DNA of 59,668 nucleotides from an uncultured Acidobacteriaceae bacterium (GTDB lineage: Bacteria > Acidobacteriota > Terriglobia > Terriglobales > Acidobacteriaceae). The notes under the pieces were generated by a model, which was given only the letters and a program-made list of their open reading frames with translations, was not told where the DNA came from and did no database searches. Location: positions 1 through 59,668 of the forward strand of contig CAIVDV010000004.1 of the NCBI GenBank assembly GCA_903904755.1. Direction: 5' to 3'. The position numbers were made by a program, and so were the translations under genes. This document shows positions 45,146-54,605 of this stretch, one piece after another (the stretch's first letter is position 1; each line of letters begins with the position of its first letter).

Positions 45146-47437
45146 ATGGCCATGTTCCCCAACCCGCCCCTCCACCGCTCGGCCGTCCGCGTTCGCGGCC
45201 TCGTGCAGGGCGTCGGCTACCGCCCCTTCGTCTACCGCCTTGCCCTGGAAGAATCCCTCGCCGGCTGGGTCTCAAATGACAGCGAAGGCGTCCTCGCCGA
45301 GGTCGAAGGCCCCCAGCCCCGGGTCGACCAATTCCTCCACCGCCTCCGCACCGAAAAGCCCCCCCTGGCCCGCGTGGACTCGGTCGAGGCCACCCCGCTC
45401 CCTGCCACAGGCGAACAAGGTTTCACCATCCACCTCAGCCACCACTCCGGCCAGGCCCGCACCGGCATCCCTGCCGACGCCGCCACCTGCCCGGACTGCC
45501 TCCGCGAACTCCTCGACCCAGCCGACCGCCGCTACCACTACCCGTTCCTGAACTGCACCAACTGTGGTCCCCGCTTCACCATCACCCGCCGCGTTCCCTA
45601 CGACCGCCCACAGACATCCATGGCCGTCTTCCCCATGTGCCCGGCCTGCCAGCGCGAGTACGACGACCCCGCAGACCGCCGCTTCCACGCCCAGCCCAAC
45701 GCCTGCCCCGTCTGCGGCCCCACCCTCACCTTCCTGGCCGCCGACGGCACACCCTCATCCGCCGCTCCCCTCGAAGAAACCGTCCACCGCCTCGCAGCCG
45801 GTCAAATCCTCGCCATCAAGGGCATCGGCGGCTTCCACCTCGCCGCGGACGCCACCAGCGAGGTCGCCGTCCAGCTCCTGCGCCAGCGCAAGCACCGCGC
45901 CGGCAAGCCCTTCGCCATCATGGTTCGCGACCTCGCCGCCGCCCAGGCCCTCTGCGAAATCTCCCCCGCCGAGGCCGACCTCCTCACCTCCTTCGAGCGC
46001 CCCGTCGTCCTCCTGCGCAGCCGGGAACACACGCCCATCGCCCCATCCGTCGCCCCCGGCATCCCCTGGCTCGGCCTCTTCCTCCCCTACGCACCGCTCC
46101 ACCACCTGCTCTTCGCCGATGGCCGCATCCATGCCCTCGTCATGACCAGCGCCAACCTCTCCGACGAGCCCATCTGCATCGACAACGACGAAGCCCTCAC
46201 CCGCCTCACCGGCATCGCCGACGGCTTCCTCTTCCACAACCGCGAAATCCTCCAGCGTTGCGACGACTCCGTGATGGCAATCGTCGAGGGGGCCCCGCAG
46301 CTCCTCCGCCGTGCCCGTGGCCACGTCCCCCTGCCCGTCCCGCTCCCCATCAGCGCCGCGCCCCTGCTCGCCGTCGGCGGGCAAATGAAGCACGTCTTCA
46401 CCCTCGCCCGCGGCCTTGAAGCCTTCCAGAGCCAGCACATTGGCGACCTCGAATCCCGCCCCGCGCTGGAATTCTTCGAGCACGCACTGGCCCATCTCCA
46501 AACCACCTTTGAGGTCACCCCCACCGCCGTCGCCCACGACCTCCACCCGGAGTACCTCTCCACCACCTGGGCGCAGGAGTTCGCCGCACGCCACAACCTG
46601 CCGCTCATCGGCATACAGCACCACCACGCCCATGTCGCCGGCTGCCTCGCCGAGCACGGCCTCACCACCCCGGCCATCGGCCTCGCCCTTGACGGCACGG
46701 GTTTCGGCACCGACGGCACCATCTGGGGCGGGGAAGTCCTCCACTTCGACCTCCGCGAATTCACCCGCACCGCGCATCTGCGCCCCATCCCCATGCCCGG
46801 CTCCGGCATCGCCGTCACCCAGCCCTGGCGCATGGCCCTCGGCGCAGTGGCATCCCTGCTCGGCCCGGAAGCCACCGCCAACCTCGGCTTTCCCCCAGCC
46901 GAAACCGCCATCCTTCTGCAACTCATCGCCCGCAGCCGCTCCGGCCCACTCACCTCCAGCTTGGGCAGACTTTTTGATGCCGTCGCCGCCATCGTCCTCC
47001 ACCGCCACACGGTCGATTACGAAGCCCAGGCCGCAATCGAGCTGGAAGGCATCGCCAGCCCCGACGATCACGGCACCTACCCCGTCTCTCTCACGCCCGT
47101 GGGCGACTCCTGGATCATCGAGCCCGCCCCCATGCTCGCCGCGCTCCTTCAGGACCACCACGCCGGCCAGCCCGCCTCCCACATCGCCGCCCGCTTCCAT
47201 CGCTGGGTGGCGGAAAGCTTCGCCGCCGCCGCCCAGCGCACCTCCCAGGCCTCCGGACTCACCACCGTCTGCCTCTCCGGCGGCTGCATGCACAACCGCC
47301 TCCTCTCCCGCATGTTGGTCCAGGAGCTCGAACACCTCGGCCTCCGCCCACTTTTCCACCGCCAGGTCAGCCCCGGCGACGGAGGCCTCAGCTACGGCCA
47401 GGCCGCCATCGCCGCCGCCCGGCTCGCCTCGCTTTAA
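45146..47437 (+). CDS. hypF: Carbamoyltransferase HypF
   Basis: 763 residues. Domains in order: acylphosphatase (VRGLVQGVGYRPFVYRLA, 10-90), two zinc fingers (CPDC...CTNC and CPAC...CPVC, about 110-195), a YrdC-like domain (about 200-385) and a Kae1-like carbamoyltransferase with HDLHPEYLSTTWA and GIQHHHAHVAGC near residue 470-500. It makes the thiocarboxamide on HypE from carbamoyl phosphate. The start is ATG 45146, with a second ATG at 45152. Confidence 0.96.
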   Translation: MAMFPNPPLHRSAVRVRGLVQGVGYRPFVYRLALEESLAGWVSNDSEGVLAEVEGPQPRVDQFLHRLRTEKPPLARVDSVEATPLPATGEQGFTIHLSHHSGQARTGIPADAATCPDCLRELLDPADRRYHYPFLNCTNCGPRFTITRRVPYDRPQTSMAVFPMCPACQREYDDPADRRFHAQPNACPVCGPTLTFLAADGTPSSAAPLEETVHRLAAGQILAIKGIGGFHLAADATSEVAVQLLRQRKHRAGKPFAIMVRDLAAAQALCEISPAEADLLTSFERPVVLLRSREHTPIAPSVAPGIPWLGLFLPYAPLHHLLFADGRIHALVMTSANLSDEPICIDNDEALTRLTGIADGFLFHNREILQRCDDSVMAIVEGAPQLLRRARGHVPLPVPLPISAAPLLAVGGQMKHVFTLARGLEAFQSQHIGDLESRPALEFFEHALAHLQTTFEVTPTAVAHDLHPEYLSTTWAQEFAARHNLPLIGIQHHHAHVAGCLAEHGLTTPAIGLALDGTGFGTDGTIWGGEVLHFDLREFTRTAHLRPIPMPGSGIAVTQPWRMALGAVASLLGPEATANLGFPPAETAILLQLIARSRSGPLTSSLGRLFDAVAAIVLHRHTVDYEAQAAIELEGIASPDDHGTYPVSLTPVGDSWIIEPAPMLAALLQDHHAGQPASHIAARFHRWVAESFAAAAQRTSQASGLTTVCLSGGCMHNRLLSRMLVQELEHLGLRPLFHRQVSPGDGGLSYGQAAIAAARLASL

Positions 47438-47535
47438 TTACCTCCAGGAGCGCACCCCCGCCAGTCCGTACCGTGTTGTCCTTCGCTCCACCGCCGAAAT
47501 GGCGATTAAGACGCAACTACGTCCGGAGAACAACC

Positions 47536-48189
47536 ATGAGCACATCGGCCACCTTGCCGCTCTCGAGTGTTGATTTCAACGGCGCGAATTCGCTCCCTCC
47601 GCAGCAGACTGTCTTCAGCAACCTGCTCGGCCAGCTCTCACAGGCCATCCTCGCCGGTAACCTCACCCAGACACAGACCTACCTGAATGCTCTATCGGCC
47701 ATGTCGCCCTCCACCATGAGCGCAACCGATGCCAGGGGAACCTTCCTGAATGGCGTCGCAACCGCGCTCGATCAGGGCAGCATCGCCGGCGCCCGGCAGG
47801 CTCTTGCCGTCTTCCAAAGCACCGCTCCCGCTGCCGCGCCCGCACCCACCCTGGGCTCCGATACGGCCAGCTTCAGCGCGGCCAGCGCACGCATGGCCAG
47901 CGGCCTGGTCATCGGGCGAATCCAGACAGAAACAGTCACTACCCTACTCGCCAGCCTGAGCAGTAACCCTGCCCCCGCGCCAGCCGCAGGCATCAACGCC
48001 CTCATGAACATACTCAGCGAGGCCTATCCTGTCGGAAACGCATCCACCATGTCGCCCGCCACTCCAGCCTCCCCTTACCAGTCGCTGGTCTCCGCAATCC
48101 AGGCCAACCTCGCCGCCGGGACCAACCCTGCCGACACTGCACTGGCTTACCTCAACTCCACCGCCAGCCTCATCAACACCATCGCCTAG
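47536..48189 (+). CDS. Hypothetical Ala/Ser/Thr-rich protein with two short helical repeats
   Basis: 217 residues, not recognised. No signal peptide, no Cys. Two related segments, LLGQLSQAILAGNLTQTQTY (about 30-50) and a similar SLVSAIQANLAAGTNPADTA near the C terminus, suggest duplicated helical units separated by a Pro/Ala-rich linker. Such L-x-x-A-I-x-x-G-N/D-L patterns recur in acidobacterial proteins. GGAG lies about 8 nt before the ATG. It lies 98 nt after hypF and before a strong terminator, so it may be co-transcribed with hyp. Function unknown. Confidence 0.65.
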   Translation: MSTSATLPLSSVDFNGANSLPPQQTVFSNLLGQLSQAILAGNLTQTQTYLNALSAMSPSTMSATDARGTFLNGVATALDQGSIAGARQALAVFQSTAPAAAPAPTLGSDTASFSAASARMASGLVIGRIQTETVTTLLASLSSNPAPAPAAGINALMNILSEAYPVGNASTMSPATPASPYQSLVSAIQANLAAGTNPADTALAYLNSTASLINTIA

Positions 48190-48210
48190 CTGCCACGCAC
48201 AAATCAAAAA

Positions 48211-48252
48211 GCCCCCGCTCCTCCATCTCAGAGGAGGGACGGGGGCTTCTTT
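48211..48252. terminator. Bidirectional terminator between converging genes
   Basis: Long stem pairing GCCCCCGCTCCTCC with GGAGGGACGGGGGC around ATCTCAGA. It is followed by TTCTTTC on the plus strand and by TTTTTGATT on the minus strand, so it can end both the upstream plus-strand gene and the large minus-strand fusion gene. Confidence 0.9.
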
Positions 48253-48271
48253 CATCTACCGCCGCAACCGG

Positions 48272-51200
48272 CTACTCGATAAGACTGTCGGTCGCCTTGC
48301 TCATCTTTGCCGTGCGCGCAATCTTGTCCCAGTTGAACGGCCGACCGTCAATTGCCCGCTTGATGGTCTTGAACAGCACTACGCTGAAGACCTGCCGGTA
48401 GGCAAACCGCTGCAGCCAGATGTGGAACAGCAGCCACCCGTCGCCCTTGTTCGCCTTGTGTCGCGGCTCCAGGCTGAACGCCACTGCCGAGGTCACAAAG
48501 TCAATCACCATGAAGGTCAGGAAGTACGCCAGCAGCTTTTCAAAGCTGGCCATGCTCGCTGCCTCAGGATGATAGTGACGGTCCAGGAAGAACTGCACAA
48601 TCCCGTACAGGAACATCAGGTCAATGAACGGCGAAACCAGCGGCAGCAGCATCTGGAAGATGATGATGTTGGGCAGCGCAAACAGCCCCATCGCCTTGTT
48701 CCGCACAAACGCCGCGCGATGCTTCCACACCGCCTGCAGTGTGCCAAACGACCACCGGAACCTCTGCCGCATCAGCCCGCCCGCATCAATGGGAGCCTCA
48801 GTAAACGCCAGCGAACGGTCTTCGTACACCACCTTCAGCTTCTGCTCCAGCAGGCTCATCGTCAGGTCGGCATCCTCGGCCACCGTGTTCAGCGGATACC
48901 CGCCCGCAGCCTTCACCGGCTCGGTCCGCCACGCGCCAATCGCGCCCGGCACCACCGTCACCACATGGAACAGATCCAGCGCGCGCCGCTCGAAGTTCTG
49001 GCTGGTGATGTACTCCAGCGCCTGCCACCGGGTCCACAGATTTACCCGGTTGCCCACCTTCGCGTTGCCTGCCACCGCACCCACCGTCGGATCCATAAAG
49101 TGCGGAATCAGCTTGGAAATCGCATCCGGCGCAATCACCGTATCCGCATCAATGCCCACGTAAATCTCTTCGGTCAGGTGCTCCAGCGCAAAGTTCAGCG
49201 CCGCAGCTTTCCCGCCGTTGGTCTTGGTCAGCACCGTCACCCGCCCTGCCGCAATCTCCTGGGCATAGGCGTCGGTAGCCACCTGCAGCGTATTGTCCGG
49301 CGAACCGTCATCAATCACAATTACCCGCAGGTTCTCGTAATCGCTGTTCAGCACGCTCCGGATGGTGCGCACAATCACCGTCTCTTCCTTGTACGCCGGC
49401 ACCAGCACGGCCACCCGCGGCTGGTAATTCGGGTCCGCATGGATGTACGGCTTCAGGCGGTCGATAATCGCCAGCACGCCAATCAGCAGCAGCCGCGCGC
49501 TCATCAGCACATCGCCTACAAAGAACACGCCCACCACAAAGTGACCCAGCAGCCCCAGCAGCGAAAACGCAATCGAGTCCGCCTGCGCCCGCAGCATCTG
49601 CCAGCGCGTAATCCGCGGCATCACGTCATCCCGCGTCTTGCCCAGCAGCGCCGACACCGGCACAATCTGGTAGCCATGCGCCCGCAGCGTATCAATCAGC
49701 ACCGGCAGCGCAGCCACCGTCGGCGCGCGGTTGCCGCCGCCATCGTGCATCAGGATGATCGACCCCTTGAACTGCGGCTTGTTCTGCATCATCTGCAGCC
49801 AGTCCAGCACCGTCTGGGTAATCTCCTGCGGCGACTTCACTGGCCGCTCGCTCCAGTCGTCGGTGTCAATTTCGTTGCCGACGATGGTGTAGCCCATCTG
49901 CTCAATGTGCCACGCCGGCGCGGCCTCGTCATCCGTATCCGGGTCCTGGTCAATCGCGTACGGCGGACGGAAGTACAAGGGCTGCATCCCCAGCTTTGAG
50001 GCAAACAGCCGCTCCGTCAGGTTCAGCTCCAGTTGCAGTTGGCGCTGCGAAATTTCGCTGATGTCCGGATGCGTGTAGGTGTGGTTCCCAATTTCGTGGC
50101 CTTCCCGCACAACCCGCTGCATCAGCCCAACATTCTCCTGCGCCGCCTCGCCAATCATCATGAAGGTGCCCTTCACGTTCTTGGCTTTCAGAATGTCCAG
50201 AATCTTTGGCGTCCACGTCGGGTCGGGGCCGTCATCAAAACTCAGCGCAACCTGCCCCGGATGGTACCCGTACTTCTCCAGCTTGTAGCTCAGCGGGTAC
50301 TGGTCCATGTGTTCGTCAATCACCAGCGCGCGCCGAGGGTCCTGCTCGTCGGTATCCATCTCAATCGTGCGCTTGCCGGCCTTGGCCGGCCCGCTCACCT
50401 GGATGACATCGCCAATACCCTCTTCATCCAAATCATGCCCCGGTGGCACCGCATTCAGTGCCGCCGGCGAGTCCGCACTCGTCGGCTTGTCCCAGATCGC
50501 CCACAACGACCTGTCTTCCGCGCCCAGCCGCCACAGCGCAAAGGTCTGCAGGCCCAGCTCGCGTGCGGCCCGCATCTGGTCCAGCCCCGTCACCCCGTCC
50601 AGGAACCACACCACATGCCGCACATGCGCATCCTCGTCAATGTACGAGAAGTGCGGATTCAGCGAATCGTAATCCAGGTCCAGGTCCGCATCCGCGTCTG
50701 AGGCGCGCTGCCAGGCTTCCTGCACGGTCAGCACCTCGCTGCCCACCACATGCGCTTTCGGCGCTTTGCGGTTCTTCGGGTCGGGAATGGAAATCTGCCA
50801 CTCGTACCCGTAGTTGCCCAGTGCACAAATCAGCTTTTCCTTCGGCACCACCTTGATGGCCCGCTTCAGGTTGTTCACAAACCACGTCTGGGAGGCAATC
50901 GGCCCCGGCTCGCTCTGGTCCTCGTGCTCGTCGTAGTTCATCAGCACAATGCCGTCGGAGTTCTGCGCCAGCACCTTCAGGTCTTCATCATCCGCCGAGG
51001 GCGCCGTGTCAATGTACAGCCGCAGGTTGCGCGCATGCAGGTCGCCGTACAACTCGCGCACAAACTGCACGTAGGCAGGGCCCGCTTCATCGGGCAGGTT
51101 TTCTATGTCCAGGGAAAGGCCCCGGTAGGCCGGCAAGGCGGTAAAAAACTGCACAATCTGCTGCCGCAGGTTTGCCCGTCTCGCCGGATCCATCAGCAGC

Positions 51201-51799
51201 GCGCCAAACGCCGGGCTGAAGCTCTGCGAGACCGAGTCGTAGCTGGTCAGATGCGGGAAGATTTCCGTGTCTTCGTGCGATGCGCTGATCACGTGCCGGA
51301 TGCGCCCGTCAGTGTCCGGGTCCTGCACCTTGCCGTGCGCGTCAATCACCGGGTACATCGCATTTGCACTGTTCGGCGCCAGCAGCACGCCGTCTGGCAG
51401 CGAGACATGCAACCACTCCGGAAACAGCATATCTATCTGGTGGATGTGCTCCTTCAGCGACGAATAGCTTGAGGCATCCTCCGGCGTATACCAGGCTCCG
51501 CGCAAGCCTTCGCCAGAGTTGAAGGGAATCTCCGACGGCTTGCGCGTCGTTTTCCTGCGCGCTGGCCGCTCGTATGCCTTCTCCGCCCGCTCGCGCTCGC
51601 TCTGCGTATCCCGCAGCGGCCTGTAGTTGTGCTTTGGCGTGTTCAGCAGGAGCTCTGGCAACTGCTGCTGGCGAAACACATTGAAAATGAAAATCGCGAC
51701 AACGACGGTAAACGTCAGCGCGGCAATGTCGAGAATGCGGCGAAGTCGCTTCCAGCGCTTCCGCTGCGGGTCGAAAAATATCTGTCGTTCTGGCGTCAT
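48272..51799 (-). CDS. Membrane GH18-like / polysaccharide deacetylase / GT2 fusion
   Basis: 1175 residues. A cytoplasmic basic start and one membrane helix (about 20-42) lead to three domains. A GH18-like barrel (about 90-430) has YRGLSLDIENLPDE near 228, with Asp and Glu retained. A NodB deacetylase (about 510-720) has ALSFDDGPDPTWT, the metal-His GHEIGNHTYTHP and LMHDGGGN. A processive family-2 glycosyltransferase (about 785-1110) has VAVLVPAYKEE, GIDADTVIAPDA and the QRFRW motif, followed by membrane helices. It probably makes and modifies an extracellular N-acetylhexosamine polymer in one polypeptide. Start ATG 51799, with AAGG upstream. Divergent from the next gene. Confidence 0.88.
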   Translation of the reverse strand: MTPERQIFFDPQRKRWKRLRRILDIAALTFTVVVAIFIFNVFRQQQLPELLLNTPKHNYRPLRDTQSERERAEKAYERPARRKTTRKPSEIPFNSGEGLRGAWYTPEDASSYSSLKEHIHQIDMLFPEWLHVSLPDGVLLAPNSANAMYPVIDAHGKVQDPDTDGRIRHVISASHEDTEIFPHLTSYDSVSQSFSPAFGALLMDPARRANLRQQIVQFFTALPAYRGLSLDIENLPDEAGPAYVQFVRELYGDLHARNLRLYIDTAPSADDEDLKVLAQNSDGIVLMNYDEHEDQSEPGPIASQTWFVNNLKRAIKVVPKEKLICALGNYGYEWQISIPDPKNRKAPKAHVVGSEVLTVQEAWQRASDADADLDLDYDSLNPHFSYIDEDAHVRHVVWFLDGVTGLDQMRAARELGLQTFALWRLGAEDRSLWAIWDKPTSADSPAALNAVPPGHDLDEEGIGDVIQVSGPAKAGKRTIEMDTDEQDPRRALVIDEHMDQYPLSYKLEKYGYHPGQVALSFDDGPDPTWTPKILDILKAKNVKGTFMMIGEAAQENVGLMQRVVREGHEIGNHTYTHPDISEISQRQLQLELNLTERLFASKLGMQPLYFRPPYAIDQDPDTDDEAAPAWHIEQMGYTIVGNEIDTDDWSERPVKSPQEITQTVLDWLQMMQNKPQFKGSIILMHDGGGNRAPTVAALPVLIDTLRAHGYQIVPVSALLGKTRDDVMPRITRWQMLRAQADSIAFSLLGLLGHFVVGVFFVGDVLMSARLLLIGVLAIIDRLKPYIHADPNYQPRVAVLVPAYKEETVIVRTIRSVLNSDYENLRVIVIDDGSPDNTLQVATDAYAQEIAAGRVTVLTKTNGGKAAALNFALEHLTEEIYVGIDADTVIAPDAISKLIPHFMDPTVGAVAGNAKVGNRVNLWTRWQALEYITSQNFERRALDLFHVVTVVPGAIGAWRTEPVKAAGGYPLNTVAEDADLTMSLLEQKLKVVYEDRSLAFTEAPIDAGGLMRQRFRWSFGTLQAVWKHRAAFVRNKAMGLFALPNIIIFQMLLPLVSPFIDLMFLYGIVQFFLDRHYHPEAASMASFEKLLAYFLTFMVIDFVTSAVAFSLEPRHKANKGDGWLLFHIWLQRFAYRQVFSVVLFKTIKRAIDGRPFNWDKIARTAKMSKATDSLIE

Positions 51800-51885
51800 C
51801 TTGGCCTTAAGGGGATTTACGCGCCGGCCCGTGTGTATCATGCGGGCTTACGACGATGCTGCCCGGGCAGCTACACTCGAATCCT

Positions 51886-53385
51886 ATGAAGTCAACAACC
51901 GCGCGTCAATCGGGAAACAAAGCAGACAGCCAACAGTTGCCGCCGGCAGGGAAGTTCCTTCATCGCGCTCTTTCCAGTGTAAGCTGGCTGGGCTGGCGCG
52001 CGGTGGCCGCGGTCCTTGGCGGCATCGTTTTGCGCCTCTGGATGCGCCACGCCTTCCCGCAACCCGACATCGACGCCCAAATCTACGGCGACATGGCCCG
52101 CAACCTCCTCCAGCACGGCCAGTTTGCCGTTACCGCATCCGATGGCTCCCTCCACTCCACCATCATGCGCCTGCCCGGCTACCCGCTCTTCATCGCAGCG
52201 GTCTACGCCCTCTTCGGTGTCGGCAATCTGCTCGCCGTCTTCTATGCGCAAATCGCCGTGGAACTCGGTGCCTGCCTGCTCCTCGCAGACTTCGTCCGCC
52301 GCACCGTCAGCCTCCGCGCCGGCTACAACACCCTCTGGATTGCTACCCTTTGCCCATTCACCGCCATCTACACCGGAGCGGGTCTCGCGGAATCGGTCAC
52401 CATCAGCGCCATCATGGCCGCCCTCTGGGCACTCCAGCGCCATCAGGACTGGGCAGGAATCGCCCACACTGGAAGCCCCACCGCCCGCCGCTGGGCCTTG
52501 GTTTTCCTGCTCCTCTTCACTGCCGCCATCAGCTTCGCCGCCCTGGCCCGTCCCGACGGCGCTCTCGTCGCCGTCGCCCTCTGGCCCGCGCTCCTCTTTT
52601 CCCGCCCCGCCGGCATGCGGTTCAAACCCGCCTTCCGCCGCGCCATCCTCTGCGGACTCCTCGCCGTCTCCCCCTTTGCCGTCTGGACCGTTCGCAACTG
52701 GCAGGTCTTCCACATCTTTGAGCCTCTGGCCCCCCGCTACGCCACCGACCCCGGCGAACCCACCTTCCCCGGCTGGGAGCGCTGGACCCGCTCCTGGTGC
52801 CTCGACTTCACCTGCACCTACGAGGTCTACTGGAACGGCAACGACGACCTGCTCGATTTCAACAACATGCCTGCATGGGCCTTTGACTCCCCCGACGAGC
52901 GCGCCCGCACCGCACAGCTCTTCGCCGACTACAACCTCACCAAGACCCTCTCCGACGACATCGACGCCCGCTTTGGCGCGCTGGCCGACGAGCGCAACGC
53001 CCACCACCCCTGGCGCACACACCTCTTCCTGCCCATCGGCCGCTTCCTCGACATGGCCTTCCGCCCCCGCGTGGAAAACATGCCAATCGACCTCCACTGG
53101 TGGGAGTATTCGAAACATTACGCCGAAACGCGCTTCAGCTACGCCTACGGCGCGCTCAACCTGCTTTTGTATGGATTGGCAATCGTCGGCATCGGGTTGC
53201 GGCCAAAATACTGGCCCTATATGGCCGCGTACATTCTCATGCGCTCGCTCATGCTCCTCGATGTTGAAGCCCCGGAGTGCCGCTACACCCTGGAGTTCTT
53301 CCCCGTCGTCTTCGCGCTCGCCGGCCCGGGCCTTTGGCGCATCTTCCGCCGCAAACCTCAGTTGGCCGCCACGTCAGGGGCCTAG
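51886..53385 (+). CDS. GT39/ArnT-like membrane glycosyltransferase
   Basis: 499 residues with about 10-11 membrane helices. An early acidic loop, DIDAQIYGDMARNLL, and a periplasmic loop domain (about 275-400) fit polyprenyl-phosphate-sugar-dependent glycosyltransferases of the GT39/GT83 type. Substrate unknown. The ATG at 51886 is preferred, with a possible -10 TACACT at 51871-51876. It is divergent from the GH18/GT2 fusion, suggesting a shared polysaccharide or glycan role. Its stop overlaps the opposite gene's stop by 2 nt. Confidence 0.7.
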   Translation: MKSTTARQSGNKADSQQLPPAGKFLHRALSSVSWLGWRAVAAVLGGIVLRLWMRHAFPQPDIDAQIYGDMARNLLQHGQFAVTASDGSLHSTIMRLPGYPLFIAAVYALFGVGNLLAVFYAQIAVELGACLLLADFVRRTVSLRAGYNTLWIATLCPFTAIYTGAGLAESVTISAIMAALWALQRHQDWAGIAHTGSPTARRWALVFLLLFTAAISFAALARPDGALVAVALWPALLFSRPAGMRFKPAFRRAILCGLLAVSPFAVWTVRNWQVFHIFEPLAPRYATDPGEPTFPGWERWTRSWCLDFTCTYEVYWNGNDDLLDFNNMPAWAFDSPDERARTAQLFADYNLTKTLSDDIDARFGALADERNAHHPWRTHLFLPIGRFLDMAFRPRVENMPIDLHWWEYSKHYAETRFSYAYGALNLLLYGLAIVGIGLRPKYWPYMAAYILMRSLMLLDVEAPECRYTLEFFPVVFALAGPGLWRIFRRKPQLAATSGA

Positions 53386-54095
53386 TGGTTCTGGATTGCC
53401 GTACCCGACGCCGTGTGAATCTGGAAAGCATCTCCCGGAACCGCCCCATTCAGCCTCAGGTTCTTGTACGTCACTTCCCGGTAATTCCCATCCGGGCTTA
53501 GAAACCGCTGACGCACGGCCACAGCGCTGTCCAGGTTGAGCCACAAAATCGCCTTGGTCACGTTCTTCTTGACCTGCTCGTCCTTGGGAATCAGCTCCAG
53601 CCGCGCCACCGAAACGCCGTTGAGAACCTCAATCCCGCCAAAACTCACCCCCCAGGCCTTCTCCAGGTCACGCCCGCTCGCACCAAATCCCAGCGTCAGC
53701 AGCGTTTCAAACGCCGCACGGTTGCTGCCCGCCTGGTACACGCTCATCCGCTTCTGCTGCGGCTCATAAAAGCTCAACGCCCCGCCCGTGTATGCCACTT
53801 CCTTTACGTAGGGCTTCCCGTTTTCCGTCTTGATATGCAGCGCCACGCTCAACTGCCCGCCCTTGCGCTCAAACACGGCGTTGCCGGTCTGCGTGTCCTT
53901 GTCCGGCAACGGCTCGGTCTGCACGTTGTCCCACACAATCTCGGCCTCGGCGCTCTTGAACTTCAGGGCCGCCGCATCCAGCCGCCGCAGTGCTGCGTTC
54001 AGGTCGTCGGCAGCCTTGGCGTGGGCTGTCGCACACAACAGAAACAGCAGGCAGGCTGCCACTGGTATTCGGAGAACCCTGGAAAATCTGTACAT
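53382..54095 (-). CDS. LolA-like outer-membrane lipoprotein carrier family protein
   Basis: 237 residues from ATG 54095 (a GTG at 54110 is possible). The signal peptide ends CATAHA|KA near residue 27. The rest is a single beta-rich domain with LNAALRRLDAAALKFKSAEA at the start and a regular sequence of short strands, typical of the LolA/LolB-like half-barrel. It is probably periplasmic and binds a lipid or lipoprotein chain, but it lacks strong LolA signature residues, so a distinct family is possible. It converges with the GT39-like gene; both stops overlap. Confidence 0.65.
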   Translation of the reverse strand: MYRFSRVLRIPVAACLLFLLCATAHAKAADDLNAALRRLDAAALKFKSAEAEIVWDNVQTEPLPDKDTQTGNAVFERKGGQLSVALHIKTENGKPYVKEVAYTGGALSFYEPQQKRMSVYQAGSNRAAFETLLTLGFGASGRDLEKAWGVSFGGIEVLNGVSVARLELIPKDEQVKKNVTKAILWLNLDSAVAVRQRFLSPDGNYREVTYKNLRLNGAVPGDAFQIHTASGTAIQNH

Positions 54096-54152
54096 AACCT
54101 TTTCAGACACCTGCCGACGAATTTGGTTGTTTGGCCCCAGCCATTTTCACCT

Positions 54153-54527
54153 TTAGCGGTGCGCCTTCACCCGCCAGGCCACCGGGTGACCCTGCGCATC
54201 CGAGACCGTGTCCCAGCCTACCACCGCCACCGTGTCGCCCGTAACCGGCTCAATCGCATGATGCAACACCTTGCGCACCTGCCGCTCGGTCATGCCGGCA
54301 TCCACCTGCACATCCCGCGCGCTCACCGTCACCAGCAGCGTGTTGTTCGACAGGCTCGTCACGGAAATCGGATCCGCCAGCGGCCCAATCTTCGTCGGCC
54401 GGTCCCCGTAGTTCCACAACTGCGGCGTAATGAAAATAAACAGCAGAATCAGCGTCACCATCACGTCGTAGTGGAAACTGCCGCGCGAGTGTGTCCAGAA
54501 GAAATAGCTTTTTAAGACCTTGTTCAT
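54153..54527 (-). CDS. Hypothetical single-helix membrane protein
   Basis: 124 residues. Membrane helix at about 22-38 after the basic Trp/Phe-rich start SYFFWTHSRGSFHYDV. A soluble part of about 80 residues follows with RQVRKVLHHAIEPVTGDTV. No known motif recognised. It lies 78 nt downstream of serS and 57 nt upstream of the LolA-like gene on the same strand. Confidence 0.6.
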   Translation of the reverse strand: MNKVLKSYFFWTHSRGSFHYDVMVTLILLFIFITPQLWNYGDRPTKIGPLADPISVTSLSNNTLLVTVSARDVQVDAGMTERQVRKVLHHAIEPVTGDTVAVVGWDTVSDAQGHPVAWRVKAHR

Positions 54528-54605
54528 TCCTGCCTCGTGTCTCTGTGGCCCGGTGCATCTCTCTTTCCGATGTCGCCCGGGCTGGGAAGATTCACTCCCG
54601 TTGCC

